The notes under the pieces were generated by a model that saw nothing but the letters and a program-made list of their open reading frames with translations, was not told the origin of the DNA and did not search any database. Of a stretch of 64,000 nt of DNA, positions 17,608-26,983 are shown in pieces (position 1 is the stretch's first letter; each line of letters starts with the position of its first letter). The stretch is from Methylobacterium goesingense (lineage in GTDB: Bacteria > Pseudomonadota > Alphaproteobacteria > Rhizobiales > Beijerinckiaceae). The stretch is taken from NCBI RefSeq assembly GCF_022179225.1, contig NZ_BPQL01000025.1, positions 1-64,000 on the forward strand, read 5' to 3'. The position numbers were made by a program, and so were the translations under genes.

Positions 17608-17814
17608 TCACAGGTCGCGCGGCTGGCTGCCCCGAACAGCACAGCGCCACTTGGTGACGTGCCATTCCGGGTGCTCTTCCTGCCACTTGGCGATCGCGCT
17701 CTGGGAGTTGCGCAGGCAGATGGCGGGGCTGCGGGCCTCGAACGACAGGTCGATCTTGTCCTCGCGGCATTGCGAAGGCTGCGACAGGAGACAGATCGAG
17801 AGCAGGATGAGCAT
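17608..17814 (-). CDS. Small exported cysteine protein, unknown function
   Basis: The protein has 68 residues from the ATG at 17814 and a hydrophobic start (MLILLSICLLSQPS). A longer frame adds 15 basic residues that would spoil the signal. The mature part contains CREDKIDLSF, ICLRNSQSAIAKWQEE and EWHVTKWRC. The three Cys (17 and 25 apart) and the C-x-x-D-K start match the small protein at 383-604. It lies between the two-component pair and fhcC. The function is unknown. Confidence 0.65.
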   Translation of the reverse strand: MLILLSICLLSQPSQCREDKIDLSFEARSPAICLRNSQSAIAKWQEEHPEWHVTKWRCAVRGSQPRDL

Positions 17815-17974
17815 TCGGGGACGCCGGGTTCGCGCGGGGATATACGGGACATCCGGCACGATATTGCCGCCCCGCAGGCGGAGATGGTCGTCCGATCGGG
17901 AGGATTGTGCAAGTGCGGCCGGCTAGCGGCCTGCCCGCACGACGGGTCGACGTCGTCGCGGGCGCGGTCATCGG

Positions 17975-17997
17975 GGAATCGGGATATTCCCGATTCC
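17975..17997 (-). terminator. Hairpin downstream of fhcC
   Basis: A perfect 10-bp inverted repeat (GGAATCGGGA and its complement) has a 3-nt centre and lies 10 bp past the fhcC stop. It probably ends the fhcBADC transcript, although a U-tract is missing. Confidence 0.5.
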
Positions 17998-18006
17998 GTG
18001 CAGCTT

Positions 18007-18804
18007 TCAGGCCGCCGCAACCCACAATTCGCCCTTGCCCAGGGTCGCGAGGTCGCCCGAGTAGCGCTTGAGCGCTCCGGCCGCGAGGTCGGCGTGCGTC
18101 GGGCTCAGGGGCCGCAGCGAGCGGGCGAGCAAGCGCAGGAACACGAGATCATGCGTGCCGGTCTCGACGAAGCTCGGAGCCAGAGCCCCGACCGCACCGG
18201 TCAGGATGGTGCCGCGGCGCATGCCGTAGCCCGGATGGTCGCCGAGGGACGTCGCCGCGATGGTGCCGGCGATCATCCGCGCGCCCGCATGGGCGCCGGC
18301 CCGACCCACCAGGATGAGGCCGCGACGCATGCGGTCGCCGAGATAGTCGCCGGCCGATCCGTGGATCACCAGGGTGGCACCGTCGAGCCCGGCCTTGGCC
18401 GCATAGACCGCGCCGCCGGCATGATCCCCGGCATCGCCCTCGACCGTGATCGTGCCGCCGGTGGCGCCCGAGCCCGCGAAGGGACCGGCGGAGCCCGTCA
18501 CGACGACGGAGCCCGACTGCATGCCCGCCCCGAGGCGCTGGCCGACATCGCCGACGACGCGAATGCGGCCGCCGCTGAGCGAGGCGCCGACCCGGTCGAG
18601 GCGCGACGAGCCGCCCTCGATCACGAGGTCCTCCGAGCCGTCGAGGGCGAGGGTGAAGCAGTCGCCCAGGGTGAGACCGTGCCGGCTGGTGCCGACGGGG
18701 AGCCGGGCCGCCTCGGCCTCGCTGAGACCGCGGAGCGAGAGCGGATTGACGTGCAGGAGGTCGAGCCGCTCCGGCGGCTCCTGGCGCAGGGTCAGGGTGC
18801 TCAT
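18007..18804 (-). CDS. fhcC: Formyltransferase/hydrolase complex subunit C
   Basis: The 265-residue protein is the C subunit of Fhc, homologous to FwdC/FmdC of formylmethanofuran dehydrogenase. It shows the repeated beta-helix pattern with Gly-Asp-Ala-Gly and Gly-x-x-Gly turns (VVGDVGQRLGAGMQSG, HGSAGDYLGDRMRRG), also seen in glutamate synthase C-terminal domains. Fhc converts formyl-H4MPT to formate through methylofuran. It overlaps fhcD by 4 bp and is the last gene of fhcBADC. Confidence 0.96.
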   Translation of the reverse strand: MSTLTLRQEPPERLDLLHVNPLSLRGLSEAEAARLPVGTSRHGLTLGDCFTLALDGSEDLVIEGGSSRLDRVGASLSGGRIRVVGDVGQRLGAGMQSGSVVVTGSAGPFAGSGATGGTITVEGDAGDHAGGAVYAAKAGLDGATLVIHGSAGDYLGDRMRRGLILVGRAGAHAGARMIAGTIAATSLGDHPGYGMRRGTILTGAVGALAPSFVETGTHDLVFLRLLARSLRPLSPTHADLAAGALKRYSGDLATLGKGELWVAAA

Positions 18805-19769
18805 GCGGCTCCGGCCTCGCTGCTGCCCGGCTCCTTCGAGAGCAGGTTCTTCAGGTGATAATGGTGGCGGCCGAGATTGCCGCCGTAATTGCCGGCCGTG
18901 ACCGCGACGAGGCCGTGCGCCGCGCCGGCTTCGGTGGCCGCGTGCAGAGCCGCACGCATGGATTGAGCCACCGCGTCGGAGGTGAGCGCGTCGATGACGA
19001 TTTCCAGCACGACGCCGACCTCGGCCGAGAGTTCGGTGCCGGCCCGGCCCTTCAGGGTCGGGCAATAGGCGTCGTTGGTGGAGGCCATCATGCCCTTGGT
19101 GCGGGCGCCCACCTTCGAGCCGGAGCGGACGATGCCGCCGGGGAAGGGCAGGATCGCGCCCGGTACCGCGCGGGCGGCCTCGACCGCGATCTCGGCGACC
19201 TTGAGGGTGTCGGCGTGCTTGCGCCCGAGGAAGAGCAGGTTGCCGCCGCCGACCGCCCCGTCGACCGCGCGGACGAAGTCCTCGCACAGGAACTCGCCGT
19301 CCATGACGGGGATGCGCCAGTAGCGTCGGGCCTTGCCGGTCACCGGGTCGGTCAGGCGCTTTGCCACGGCAAAGCCATCGCCGAAGTAGCGGATGGCCCC
19401 GCCGAGCTTGATTTTCGTGGGCCCGTCCACGCCGGCGTAACACGCCGTGCCCGGGCAGGTGAGGATGCACTGGCCGACGCGCTTGAGGAGCTGGTCCTTG
19501 AGGCCGTTCGGCTCGAAGCCGAACAGCAGCACGCGCACGCCGGGGCGCCCATCGGGCGTCTCGTCGGGGGAGAGTTCGCAATCGATCCCGGCCTCGGCGC
19601 CGCAGCCGATCACCGACGTGGCGAAGCCCGTCATGGTGACGGCGGCGATCATCGCCCATTTCGCCGTGTCGTTGGTGATGACGATCGCGGTCCCGGCGAC
19701 GTCGAACGCCTCCGCGAACGTGTCGATCACCGGGATGCCGTTGAGGGTGAGGTCCGTCATCTCAGTCAC
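18801..19769 (-). CDS. fhcD: Formylmethanofuran:H4MPT formyltransferase, Fhc subunit D
   Basis: The 322-residue Ftr homologue starts NGIPVIDTFAEAFDVAGTAIVIT and has GADLAVSG-like and NAYCPTLKGRAGTELSAEVG segments typical of the family. It moves the formyl group from H4MPT to methylofuran inside the Fhc complex. A second ATG three codons in (19760) is an equally possible start. It follows fhcA by 39 bp. Confidence 0.97.
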   Translation of the reverse strand: MTEMTDLTLNGIPVIDTFAEAFDVAGTAIVITNDTAKWAMIAAVTMTGFATSVIGCGAEAGIDCELSPDETPDGRPGVRVLLFGFEPNGLKDQLLKRVGQCILTCPGTACYAGVDGPTKIKLGGAIRYFGDGFAVAKRLTDPVTGKARRYWRIPVMDGEFLCEDFVRAVDGAVGGGNLLFLGRKHADTLKVAEIAVEAARAVPGAILPFPGGIVRSGSKVGARTKGMMASTNDAYCPTLKGRAGTELSAEVGVVLEIVIDALTSDAVAQSMRAALHAATEAGAAHGLVAVTAGNYGGNLGRHHYHLKNLLSKEPGSSEAGAA

Positions 19770-19808
19770 CCGTCCCCACGCGACGCATCTTTCTCACGCC
19801 CGGCATCC

Positions 19809-21452
19809 TCACGAACGACATGCGACCTCCGCGAACACGTCCGGCTTCGGGAAGGCCTCGTCGGGTACCGCGAAGCTCTTGAGGCCGGCGCCGAAGCGGT
19901 CCTGCAGGTAGGTCTCGGAGCGGGCCACCATCGCCTTGTCGGATTCGACGGCGAGCTCCAGAGTTCGGCCGGAGCGCCAGGCCACGACCTCGCCGTCCTC
20001 CACGATGGTCTCGCCGTCCTTGAGCACCAGCTTGGCGCGGGCGAACATGGCGGTGCGGTTCGGGTCGTCGCGATAGATCGCGACGTCGGCCCGGGCCCCC
20101 TCGCGCAGGTGGCCGCGATCGGCGAGGCCGAGGAGCTTGGCCGGGCCCGAACGGGTGAGCTGGGCGATTTCCGAGAAGCTGTATTCGCGCTCGATGGCGC
20201 AGAGGCCGGAGCGCTCGGCGATGACCTTGTGGAGGCCGGCGATCTCGCGGTCGCGCTTCTCCTTGTCCATCAGCAGGTGGATGATGTGCGGGTAATCCGT
20301 GAACGGGCCGCCGTTCGGGTGGTCCGTCGTCAGGATCGTGCGCTCCGGCTCCTTCGAGAGCAGCATGAGCTCGAGGCCGATGGCCCATTGCAGGGAGCTG
20401 ACCGGACCGCGCGGCTTGTAGAGGAACGGCACCACGCCGCCGCCCTCCGCGTCGCCCGCGTTGACGATCCACTTCTTCGGGTTGGCGCCCTTGCGGCCGG
20501 CGAACTGGCGCAGGATGTCGAGCGAAATCGTCACGGTCTGGCCGAAGGCGACCTGGCCGACATCGTAGGTGGCGTTGGGGTGCGCCTCCATGGCTTCCGT
20601 GATCCGCTCCGCCGCCGAGCGGAAGCCGCCGGTGAGCGGGTTCTCCGGGTCGGCGACGCCGTAGCCATAGAACTGGGCATGGGCGAAGTGGATGCGCCGC
20701 CCCTCCGCCGCCTCGAGGGTCGCCACGAAGGACTCGTCGGCACCCGGAATGCCGAGGTTGTTGCAGTGGACATGCAGCGGATGCGGCACGCCGATCTCCT
20801 CCACCGCGTCGAGGAGCGCGCCCATGATCTTGCGGGTGGAAAGGCCGTAGACCGGGATCTCGTCGTCGAGGCTGAGCTTCAGCATCCCGTCCTTGAAGGC
20901 CGAGGCGCCGCCCGCGTTGATGCACTTGACGCCGAGCCCCCGCGAGGTCGCCACCGAGAGGGCGACGAGGTCGCGCACCGCCGCCTTGCCCTCGCGCGCC
21001 CGCAGGAGCTGAAGCAGATGATCGTCGTTGCCCATCACCGTGAGCGCCCCGCGGTCGAGGAGCGGGATGTCGGCGAGTTCGAGCTGGGTCGCGAGCGCGT
21101 TGGCGGGCGGCATCGCGGGTTCGACGGCGAGCGTGTAGCCCATCCGCGCGTAGTTCGCGCCGATCCAGGCGGCCGAGCCGCCCGCATGGGCGAAGGGATG
21201 GCCCTCGGGTGCGGCCTCGCTGACGTAGAGGTCGGGCAGGAGCAGGCGGCTCATCACCACGTTGCCGCCGGCGATGTGCGAATGCACCTCGACGCCGCCG
21301 GCCATGACCACGCAGCCGGTGGCGTCGATTGTGCGGTCGGGCGCCCGGTCGGAGGCACCGACCACCCGGCCGTCCTCGATCCAGACCTCGCCGACCGCGT
21401 CGCGGCCGGCCGTCGGGTCGACGACCCGGCCTCCGTGAATCCGGATCAGCAT
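19809..21452 (-). CDS. fhcA: Fhc subunit A, amidohydrolase-like formylmethylofuran hydrolase
   Basis: The 547-residue protein is homologous to FwdA/FmdA. It has the amidohydrolase metal motif H57-S-H59 in GGVEVHSHIAGG and further His/Asp ligands in HVHCNNLG and TTDHPNGGPF. It releases formate from formylmethylofuran. The start ATG overlaps the 3' end of fhcB by 7 bp. The frame is open upstream, but that part is antisense-like Arg-rich and not homologous. Confidence 0.96.
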   Translation of the reverse strand: MLIRIHGGRVVDPTAGRDAVGEVWIEDGRVVGASDRAPDRTIDATGCVVMAGGVEVHSHIAGGNVVMSRLLLPDLYVSEAAPEGHPFAHAGGSAAWIGANYARMGYTLAVEPAMPPANALATQLELADIPLLDRGALTVMGNDDHLLQLLRAREGKAAVRDLVALSVATSRGLGVKCINAGGASAFKDGMLKLSLDDEIPVYGLSTRKIMGALLDAVEEIGVPHPLHVHCNNLGIPGADESFVATLEAAEGRRIHFAHAQFYGYGVADPENPLTGGFRSAAERITEAMEAHPNATYDVGQVAFGQTVTISLDILRQFAGRKGANPKKWIVNAGDAEGGGVVPFLYKPRGPVSSLQWAIGLELMLLSKEPERTILTTDHPNGGPFTDYPHIIHLLMDKEKRDREIAGLHKVIAERSGLCAIEREYSFSEIAQLTRSGPAKLLGLADRGHLREGARADVAIYRDDPNRTAMFARAKLVLKDGETIVEDGEVVAWRSGRTLELAVESDKAMVARSETYLQDRFGAGLKSFAVPDEAFPKPDVFAEVACRS

Positions 21453-22525
21453 GCGGCGGCCTTCTTCAGCGTGAGGCGTTCTTGGATGGCGGTGAGGATG
21501 CCGGCCGCACTCAGCTCGGCCGTCTGGCCGGAGGCCGGCGCATAGGCGATGGCGGCGCGGCGCTCGTCCCACAGGCTCCCGCCGGCACTCTCGCCGGGTA
21601 CGCCGACCGCGAAGACCACGTCGGCGACATCGCCACTGGCATCCGGGCTGCCGACGCCCACGATGGCGACGCTCGGCAGGGTTCCGAGCCAGTCGGGCCG
21701 GGGGGCGGGGAGGGAGGCGAGCCAGAGGGCGGCGTCGGCCTCGCCGGCGGCGATCTGGCGAGCGCTGTCGAAGCGCCAGGGATCGTGCTCGGGCACGTGG
21801 CGGCCGAAGCCGACGCGAGGCGCCTGACCGGTGGTCCAGGCGGCGAGCTGGAGGAGCGCGCGGCCCTGGAACGGGTCCGCGAGGCTCAGGCCGAAGAAGC
21901 GCGTGGCCTCGTTGAGGTCCTTGATAAGTCCCGTCAACATCTCGACACCGAGTTCGCCGATCTCGGCCGGGTCGTAGAGGACGACACCGTACTGCGCGGA
22001 ACTCAGTCGCTTGGCGAGGTCGGCATAGGCAGCTTCCCCGGCCAGGTTGCCCTTCAGGAAGGCGCGCAGGTGCGCGATCGACACGGCGAGGCCGCCGGCC
22101 TCCACCGGGTAGGCCACGTGCCGGGTGGCGCCGTTGCGGGGGCCGCCCAGCGACAGGATCACCCGCTCCGAACCGGCGGCGCGGCCACGGGTCGCCTGCG
22201 AGCCGGCGATGTCGCCGACGATGGGACGGTCCCAGGGGACGTTGCCGACGATGAGGACCGCGTCGGCCCGGCCGATCGCCTCGGCCGGCGTCGTCGTCAT
22301 CGCGCCGGTGCGGCTCAAGGGGCCGAGCTCGGCATAGAGGCTCGGGCCGGCCACGGGATCGACGGAGGCGCCGAGGGCGTCGGCGAGGTGGTAGGCCGCG
22401 CGCACCGCGCTTAACTCGGCGCAAAGGCCCGCCAGAACGGCATTGCGCGCTGAGGCGAGGAGCGTGGCGGCGGCCTCCACCGCCGCATCCGCATCCGTCG
22501 CACCACCCTTCACCCAGGCCGCCAT
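21446..22525 (-). CDS. fhcB: Fhc subunit B, redox-inactive FwdB homologue
   Basis: The 359-residue protein resembles the molybdopterin-type B subunit of formylmethanofuran dehydrogenase (VLIVGNVPWDRPIVGDIAG). It has almost no Cys in the expected Fe-S/Mo binding segments; the visible ones are in GLCAEL and at the very C-terminus. This fits the known loss of redox cofactors in methylotroph Fhc. It is the first gene of fhcBADC, with the ATG at 22525. The 267-bp region upstream is shared with the divergent beta-RFAP synthase gene. Confidence 0.94.
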   Translation of the reverse strand: MAAWVKGGATDADAAVEAAATLLASARNAVLAGLCAELSAVRAAYHLADALGASVDPVAGPSLYAELGPLSRTGAMTTTPAEAIGRADAVLIVGNVPWDRPIVGDIAGSQATRGRAAGSERVILSLGGPRNGATRHVAYPVEAGGLAVSIAHLRAFLKGNLAGEAAYADLAKRLSSAQYGVVLYDPAEIGELGVEMLTGLIKDLNEATRFFGLSLADPFQGRALLQLAAWTTGQAPRVGFGRHVPEHDPWRFDSARQIAAGEADAALWLASLPAPRPDWLGTLPSVAIVGVGSPDASGDVADVVFAVGVPGESAGGSLWDERRAAIAYAPASGQTAELSAAGILTAIQERLTLKKAAAC

Positions 22526-22792
22526 ACGTTGCACCTTGGAAAATCGAGGGCCCGGCGCGCACCGTGTTCGGCGTCGCGCGCGGCGGGACTGAGCCAGTCC
22601 ATATCGTTGGGGCGGCACGTTTGCATCGCCGCCGCGTGGCAGGCAACCCCCTTGAGTCGCACCGGACGAATCAGGGCGCGATGCCGGGACGCGAGATTTG
22701 AAGGCCGCGCTTGCGGGTGGTCCGCGCTCCGTGGGACAAGCCGGCGGCGCGAGGCCGCGTGGAACGAGCGCGTCGAACGAGGACCTGTCACG

Positions 22793-23785
22793 ATGGAAGG
22801 GATCGACGTGCTGCGGATCCCGGGGGGTCCGGGCGAGACCGCCGCCCCCGCCGGCCTCCGCGTCCACGCGCCCGCCCGCCTGCATTTCGGCTTCCTCGAC
22901 CTGCATGGCGGCCTCGGCCGACGCTTCGGCAGCATCGGCCTCGCCCTCGACGCGCCCGCCGTGACCCTGACCGCCCGGCCGGCCGAGCGCCTCGACGTGA
23001 CCGGGCCCGAGGCGCGCCGCGCCGCCGCCTATGCGCTCGCCGCCGCCGGGCATCTCGGCATCGCGGGCCACGCCGCCCTCACCATCGAATCGGAGATTCC
23101 GGCCCATGCGGGCTTCGGCTCAGGCACGCAGCTGGCGCTGAGCGTGGCGGCGGCCCTGGCGGGTCTCGCCGGGCGGCCCTTCGCGCCGGAGGACTTCGCC
23201 AACGCCCTCGACCGGGGCAATCGCTCGGGCGTCGGGCTGGCGGCCTTCACGCAGGGTGGCCTGATCGTCGATGGCGGACGCGATCCCGAGGGCAACCCGC
23301 CGCCGGTGATCGCCCGTCTGGCCTACCCGGAGGATTGGCGTGTGGTGCTGATCCTCGACACCGGCATGACCGGCGTCCACGGCACCCGCGAGGTCGCGGC
23401 CTTCCGCGATCTGCCGCGCTTTCCGGAGCCGCAAGCGGCCGAGATCTGCCGTATCGTGCTGATGCAGGTGCTGCCCGCCGTGGTCACCGCCGAGCCGGAG
23501 GGGTTCGGCGCCGGCATCACCCGCATCCAGCAACTGATCGGCGACCACTTCGCCCCCCACCAGGGCGGACGCTTCGCCAGCCCCGCCGTGGCCGAGGCCC
23601 TCGCCGCCGTCGCCGCGCAGGGCATTGCCGGCTACGGCCAGAGTTCCTGGGGGCCGACCGGCTTCGCCCTGGTGCCCTCGGAGGCGCAAGCCCGCGCCCT
23701 CGTCGCGAGCCTGGAACGGCCCGGCCCGCTCAGGTTCCTCATCGCGCGGGGCCGCAACACCGGCGCCTCGGTCACGGCGCTTTAA
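22793..23785 (+). CDS. mptG: Beta-ribofuranosylaminobenzene 5'-phosphate synthase (GHMP-kinase fold)
   Basis: This enzyme joins p-aminobenzoate or its analogue to PRPP in the first committed step of H4MPT side-chain synthesis. The 330-residue protein begins LRVHAPARLHFGFLDLHGGL and carries the GHMP motif PAHAGFGSGTQLALS. Near the end it has QSSWGPTGFALV, as in archaeal beta-RFAP synthases. The start ATG at 22793 was chosen because upstream codons are Arg-rich. It is divergent from fhcB and upstream of mtdB. Confidence 0.93.
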   Translation: MEGIDVLRIPGGPGETAAPAGLRVHAPARLHFGFLDLHGGLGRRFGSIGLALDAPAVTLTARPAERLDVTGPEARRAAAYALAAAGHLGIAGHAALTIESEIPAHAGFGSGTQLALSVAAALAGLAGRPFAPEDFANALDRGNRSGVGLAAFTQGGLIVDGGRDPEGNPPPVIARLAYPEDWRVVLILDTGMTGVHGTREVAAFRDLPRFPEPQAAEICRIVLMQVLPAVVTAEPEGFGAGITRIQQLIGDHFAPHQGGRFASPAVAEALAAVAAQGIAGYGQSSWGPTGFALVPSEAQARALVASLERPGPLRFLIARGRNTGASVTAL

Positions 23786-23835
23786 GACGCGGACCTGTAG
23801 GGAACGATCCTCGAACCGCCGCCTTCGGATCGGTT

Positions 23836-23864
23836 TTGACAATTCGACGCCTCGGCGCACGATC
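23836..23864 (+). promoter_or_regulatory. Candidate mtdB promoter
   Basis: TTGACA (23836-23841) is a consensus -35 element. With a 17-bp spacer the -10 would be ACGATC (23859-23864), which is weak. It lies in the 111-bp gap before mtdB, 33 bp from the ATG. Confidence 0.4.
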
Positions 23865-23896
23865 GGGCCGCGTCACAGCATGAAGGGAGACCGACG

Positions 23897-24790
23897 ATGG
23901 CCCGCTCGATCCTGCACATGATCACGCCCCTGAAGCACATGAGCCCGTTCGACGTGAACATGGCCGTGGATGCGGGCTTCGAGACCATCGCCACCTACGC
24001 GAACGCGACGCTCGCCGACGTGACGACGCTCGTCCAGGATTCGATCTTCTCGCGCAGCCCACAGGACGGCGTGCGCACCGGGATCTTCATCGGCGGCAAG
24101 AACGCCGAGGACGCCCTCGACATGATGGACCGGGCCAAGAAGGCCCTGGTGCCGCCCTTCGCCAACCACATCTTCGCCGATCCGGCCGGCTCCTTCACCA
24201 CGGGGGCGGCCATGGTCGCCGAGGTGACGCGCGCGCTGCGCACCAAGTTCGACACCGGCCTCGCGGGCAAGCGCATCGTCATCTTCGGGGGCGCCGGCGT
24301 GGTTGCCTACGTGGCCGCCGTGATCGGCGCGCTGAACGGCGCCAAGGCGGTGATCGTGGGCCATGACGGCGAGGAGCGGGTGAGCAAGATCGCCAACACC
24401 ATGCGCTGGCGCTTCGGCGTGGAGGTCGAGGCGGTGGACGGCACTACCCCCGCCGCCCGCCGCGCCGCAATTGCCGAGGCCGACGTCATCCTGTCGGCCG
24501 GCCCCGCCGGGATCCCGATCCTCACGGCGGAGGATCTGGAGAGCGCCCCGAAGCTCCTCGTGGCCTCCGACGTCAACGCCGTGCCGCCCGCCGGCATCGC
24601 GGGCATCGACGTCAACGCCGTCGACGTGCCCCTGCCCACCGGCCGGGGCATCGGCATCGGCGCGCTGGCGGTGGGCAACGTGAAGTACCAGACGGAATCC
24701 CGCCTGTTCCGTCGCATGCTGGACGCCGACGAGCCGCTCTGCCTCGATTTTCGCGATGCCTACACGCTGGCGGTCGAGGTGGCGGGCTGA
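23897..24790 (+). CDS. mtdB: Methylene-H4MPT dehydrogenase, NAD(P)-dependent
   Basis: MtdB oxidises methylene-H4MPT to methenyl-H4MPT. The 297-residue protein starts ARSILHMITPLKHMSPFDVN, as in MtdB and unlike MtdA. It has a Rossmann GGAGVVAYVAAVIG motif near residue 134 and the C-terminal VPLPTGRGIGIGALAVG. A good ribosome-binding site (AAGGGAG) precedes the ATG. Downstream lies an ATP-grasp gene whose reading frame approaches the mtdB stop. Confidence 0.97.
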   Translation: MARSILHMITPLKHMSPFDVNMAVDAGFETIATYANATLADVTTLVQDSIFSRSPQDGVRTGIFIGGKNAEDALDMMDRAKKALVPPFANHIFADPAGSFTTGAAMVAEVTRALRTKFDTGLAGKRIVIFGGAGVVAYVAAVIGALNGAKAVIVGHDGEERVSKIANTMRWRFGVEVEAVDGTTPAARRAAIAEADVILSAGPAGIPILTAEDLESAPKLLVASDVNAVPPAGIAGIDVNAVDVPLPTGRGIGIGALAVGNVKYQTESRLFRRMLDADEPLCLDFRDAYTLAVEVAG

Positions 24791-24915
24791 CGCCGGGCTC
24801 CTCCCCGGACGCTCGACGAGCGATCGCGGCGCGCACATCGACCGGAACAGCCGCAACCCTCCTCATCGCCGCCCAGTCCGGGCGCGCCCTGGCGCAAGGC
24901 GCGCGCCGGGCGGGC

Positions 24916-25989
24916 TTGGTGCCCCTCGTGCTCGACCTCTTCGGGGATGCCGACACCCGCACCCTGGCGGAAGGTTATCGCCAGGCGGAGGGCCGGTTCG
25001 GCGCCGGACTGCTCGGGGGCGAGGCGATCCTGCGCCATCTCGACGCCCTCGCGGGCCTGTGCGCCGCGCCGCCGATCGGCCTCGTCCTCGGCAGCGGCTT
25101 CGAGGCCGCCCCCGACCTGATGCGGGCCATCGCGGAGCGCTACCGCGTCCTCGGTGCCGGCCCGGATTGCGTGGCGCGGCTCAAGGACCCCTTCGCCTTC
25201 GCGTCCCTCTGCCGGCAGCATGGCGTGCCGCACCCCGCCGTCACCCGCGAGCCCGTATCCGATCGGGCCGCCTGGCTCCTGAAGCAGGCCGGGGGGTCGG
25301 GCGGCGCGCATATCCGCGCCGCGCCCGGCGGCCCTGCGCCGAAGGGAGCCTATTTCCAGGCCCGGGTGCCGGGCCGGGCCGTGTCGCTGTCGTTTCTATC
25401 CGACGGCGCCGCGATCCGGGTCGTGGGCGTCACCGAGCAATGGAGCGCCCCGTCCCCCATGCGGCCCTTCCGCTATGCCGGCGCCCTGGAACGGGCCCGC
25501 CACGAGCCGCCGGTCCTCGCACCAGGGCTGTCGGAGGCGATCGCGACCGGGGTCGGGCGCATCGCGGCGGCCACGGGCCTGACCGGGCTCGCCAGCGCGG
25601 ACTGCCTCGTGAACGGGCCGGATTGGTGGCTCACCGAGATCAACCCGCGCCCGGGCGCCACCCTCGACGTCCTCGACCGGCGCCCGACGCCCCTCATCAC
25701 CCAGCATATCGCCGCGAGCCTGGGCCGCCTGCCCGATCCGGAACCCGCACCGGTGGATGCGGCGGCCGCTGAAATCTGCTACGCGGCCAGCGGCTACGCG
25801 CCGATGCCGCCGATCTCCTGGCCGGATTTCGTGCGCGACCGCCCAAGACCCGGCACCACGGTGGCGCGCCACGCGCCGCTGTGCACCCTGTTCGCCACAG
25901 GGCCGGACTCGGCCGCCACGAGAGCGATGTTGCGAAGCCGGGCCGCCGAACTGCGGACCCTGCTCGCCCTGACGGAGGGACACCCATGA
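24916..25989 (+). CDS. ATP-grasp ligase of the H4MPT/methylofuran gene set (orf5-like), start uncertain
   Basis: The product is an ATP-grasp carboligase (COG2232-like as I recall), with [18 protein letters not shown], a Lys in [14 protein letters not shown] and the metal-binding [18 protein letters not shown] family member in archaea (MfnD) adds glutamate to tyramine in methanofuran, so a glutamate-tail role is plausible but inferred. The first canonical start is TTG 24916 (357 residues). In the same frame upstream, TLLIAAQSGRALAQGARRAG looks like the family's first beta strand, yet no ATG, GTG or TTG precedes it back into mtdB; a CTG at 24787 overlaps the mtdB stop. The 3' end overlaps mch by 4 bp. 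Confidence 0.85.
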   Translation: MVPLVLDLFGDADTRTLAEGYRQAEGRFGAGLLGGEAILRHLDALAGLCAAPPIGLVLGSGFEAAPDLMRAIAERYRVLGAGPDCVARLKDPFAFASLCRQHGVPHPAVTREPVSDRAAWLLKQAGGSGGAHIRAAPGGPAPKGAYFQARVPGRAVSLSFLSDGAAIRVVGVTEQWSAPSPMRPFRYAGALERARHEPPVLAPGLSEAIATGVGRIAAATGLTGLASADCLVNGPDWWLTEINPRPGATLDVLDRRPTPLITQHIAASLGRLPDPEPAPVDAAAAEICYAASGYAPMPPISWPDFVRDRPRPGTTVARHAPLCTLFATGPDSAATRAMLRSRAAELRTLLALTEGHP

Positions 25990-26972
25990 CCACCAGCCCG
26001 AGCGGCGCGAAATTCCCGTTCCCGAGCGTCAACGCCCTGACCGCGCCCCTGGTGGAGCGGCTGGTCGCCGATGCCGCGGCCCTGCGCCTGTCCGTGACCA
26101 CCGAGAACGGCGCCCGCATGGTTGATGCCGGCGCCAACGTGCGCGGCTCCATCGAGGCCGGACGCCGCATCGCCGAGATCTGCCTCGGCGGTCTCGGCAC
26201 CGTCTCGATCGCGCCCTCCGGCCCGATCGCGTCCTGGCCCTACTCGGTGATCGTGCATGCCGCCGATCCGGTCATCGCCTGCCTCGGCAGCCAGTATGCC
26301 GGCTGGTCGCTGGCCGACGAGACCGGGGATTCCGGCTTCTTCGCCCTCGGCTCCGGCCCCGGCCGCGCCGTCGCGGTGGTGGAGGACCTCTACGGCGAGC
26401 TCGGCTACAGGGATTCCGCGACCCAGACCGCCCTGGTGCTGGAGGCGGCCGGCGGCCCGCCGGCCTCCGTCATCGCCAAGGTGGCCGAGGCCACGGGCCT
26501 GGCGCCCGAGCAGCTGACCTTCATCTACGCCCCGACCCAGAGCCTCGCCGGCTCCACCCAGGTCGTCGCCCGCGTCCTCGAGGTCGCCTTGCACAAGGCC
26601 CATACCGTCGGCTTCGACCTCCACAGAATCGTCGACGGCATCGGCTCCGCCCCGCTCTCGCCGCAGCACCCGGACTTCATCCAGGCCATGGGCCGCACCA
26701 ACGACGCCATCATCTACGGCGGGCGTGTGCAGCTCTTCGTCGAGGCCGACGACGCCGACGCGCAGCAGCTCGCCGAGCAGGTGCCCTCATCGAACTCTGC
26801 CGACCACGGCGCACCCTTCGCCGACATCTTCTCCCGGGTGAACGGCGACTTCTACAAGATCGACGGCGCCCTCTTCAGCCCGGCCGAGGTCATCGTCACC
26901 TCCGTCACCACCGGCAAGAGTTTTCGCGGTGGCAAACTGATGCCGGAGCTGGTGGAAGCGTCGTTCCGGTAA
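25986..26972 (+). CDS. mch: Methenyl-H4MPT cyclohydrolase
   Basis: Mch hydrolyses methenyl-H4MPT to 5-formyl-H4MPT. The 328-residue protein has the family motifs [47 protein letters not shown] and [15 protein letters not shown]. The start ATG (25986) overlaps the preceding ATP-grasp stop (ATGA). After it comes a palindromic intergenic element. Confidence 0.97.
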   Translation: MTTSPSGAKFPFPSVNALTAPLVERLVADAAALRLSVTTENGARMVDAGANVRGSIEAGRRIAEICLGGLGTVSIAPSGPIASWPYSVIVHAADPVIACLGSQYAGWSLADETGDSGFFALGSGPGRAVAVVEDLYGELGYRDSATQTALVLEAAGGPPASVIAKVAEATGLAPEQLTFIYAPTQSLAGSTQVVARVLEVALHKAHTVGFDLHRIVDGIGSAPLSPQHPDFIQAMGRTNDAIIYGGRVQLFVEADDADAQQLAEQVPSSNSADHGAPFADIFSRVNGDFYKIDGALFSPAEVIVTSVTTGKSFRGGKLMPELVEASFR

Positions 26973-26983
26973 GAATAGCGCTC

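Noticed and set aside
18855..21545. 896-codon plus-strand open frame over fhcD and fhcA
   Set aside because: Antisense to two certain genes and without any recognisable domain.
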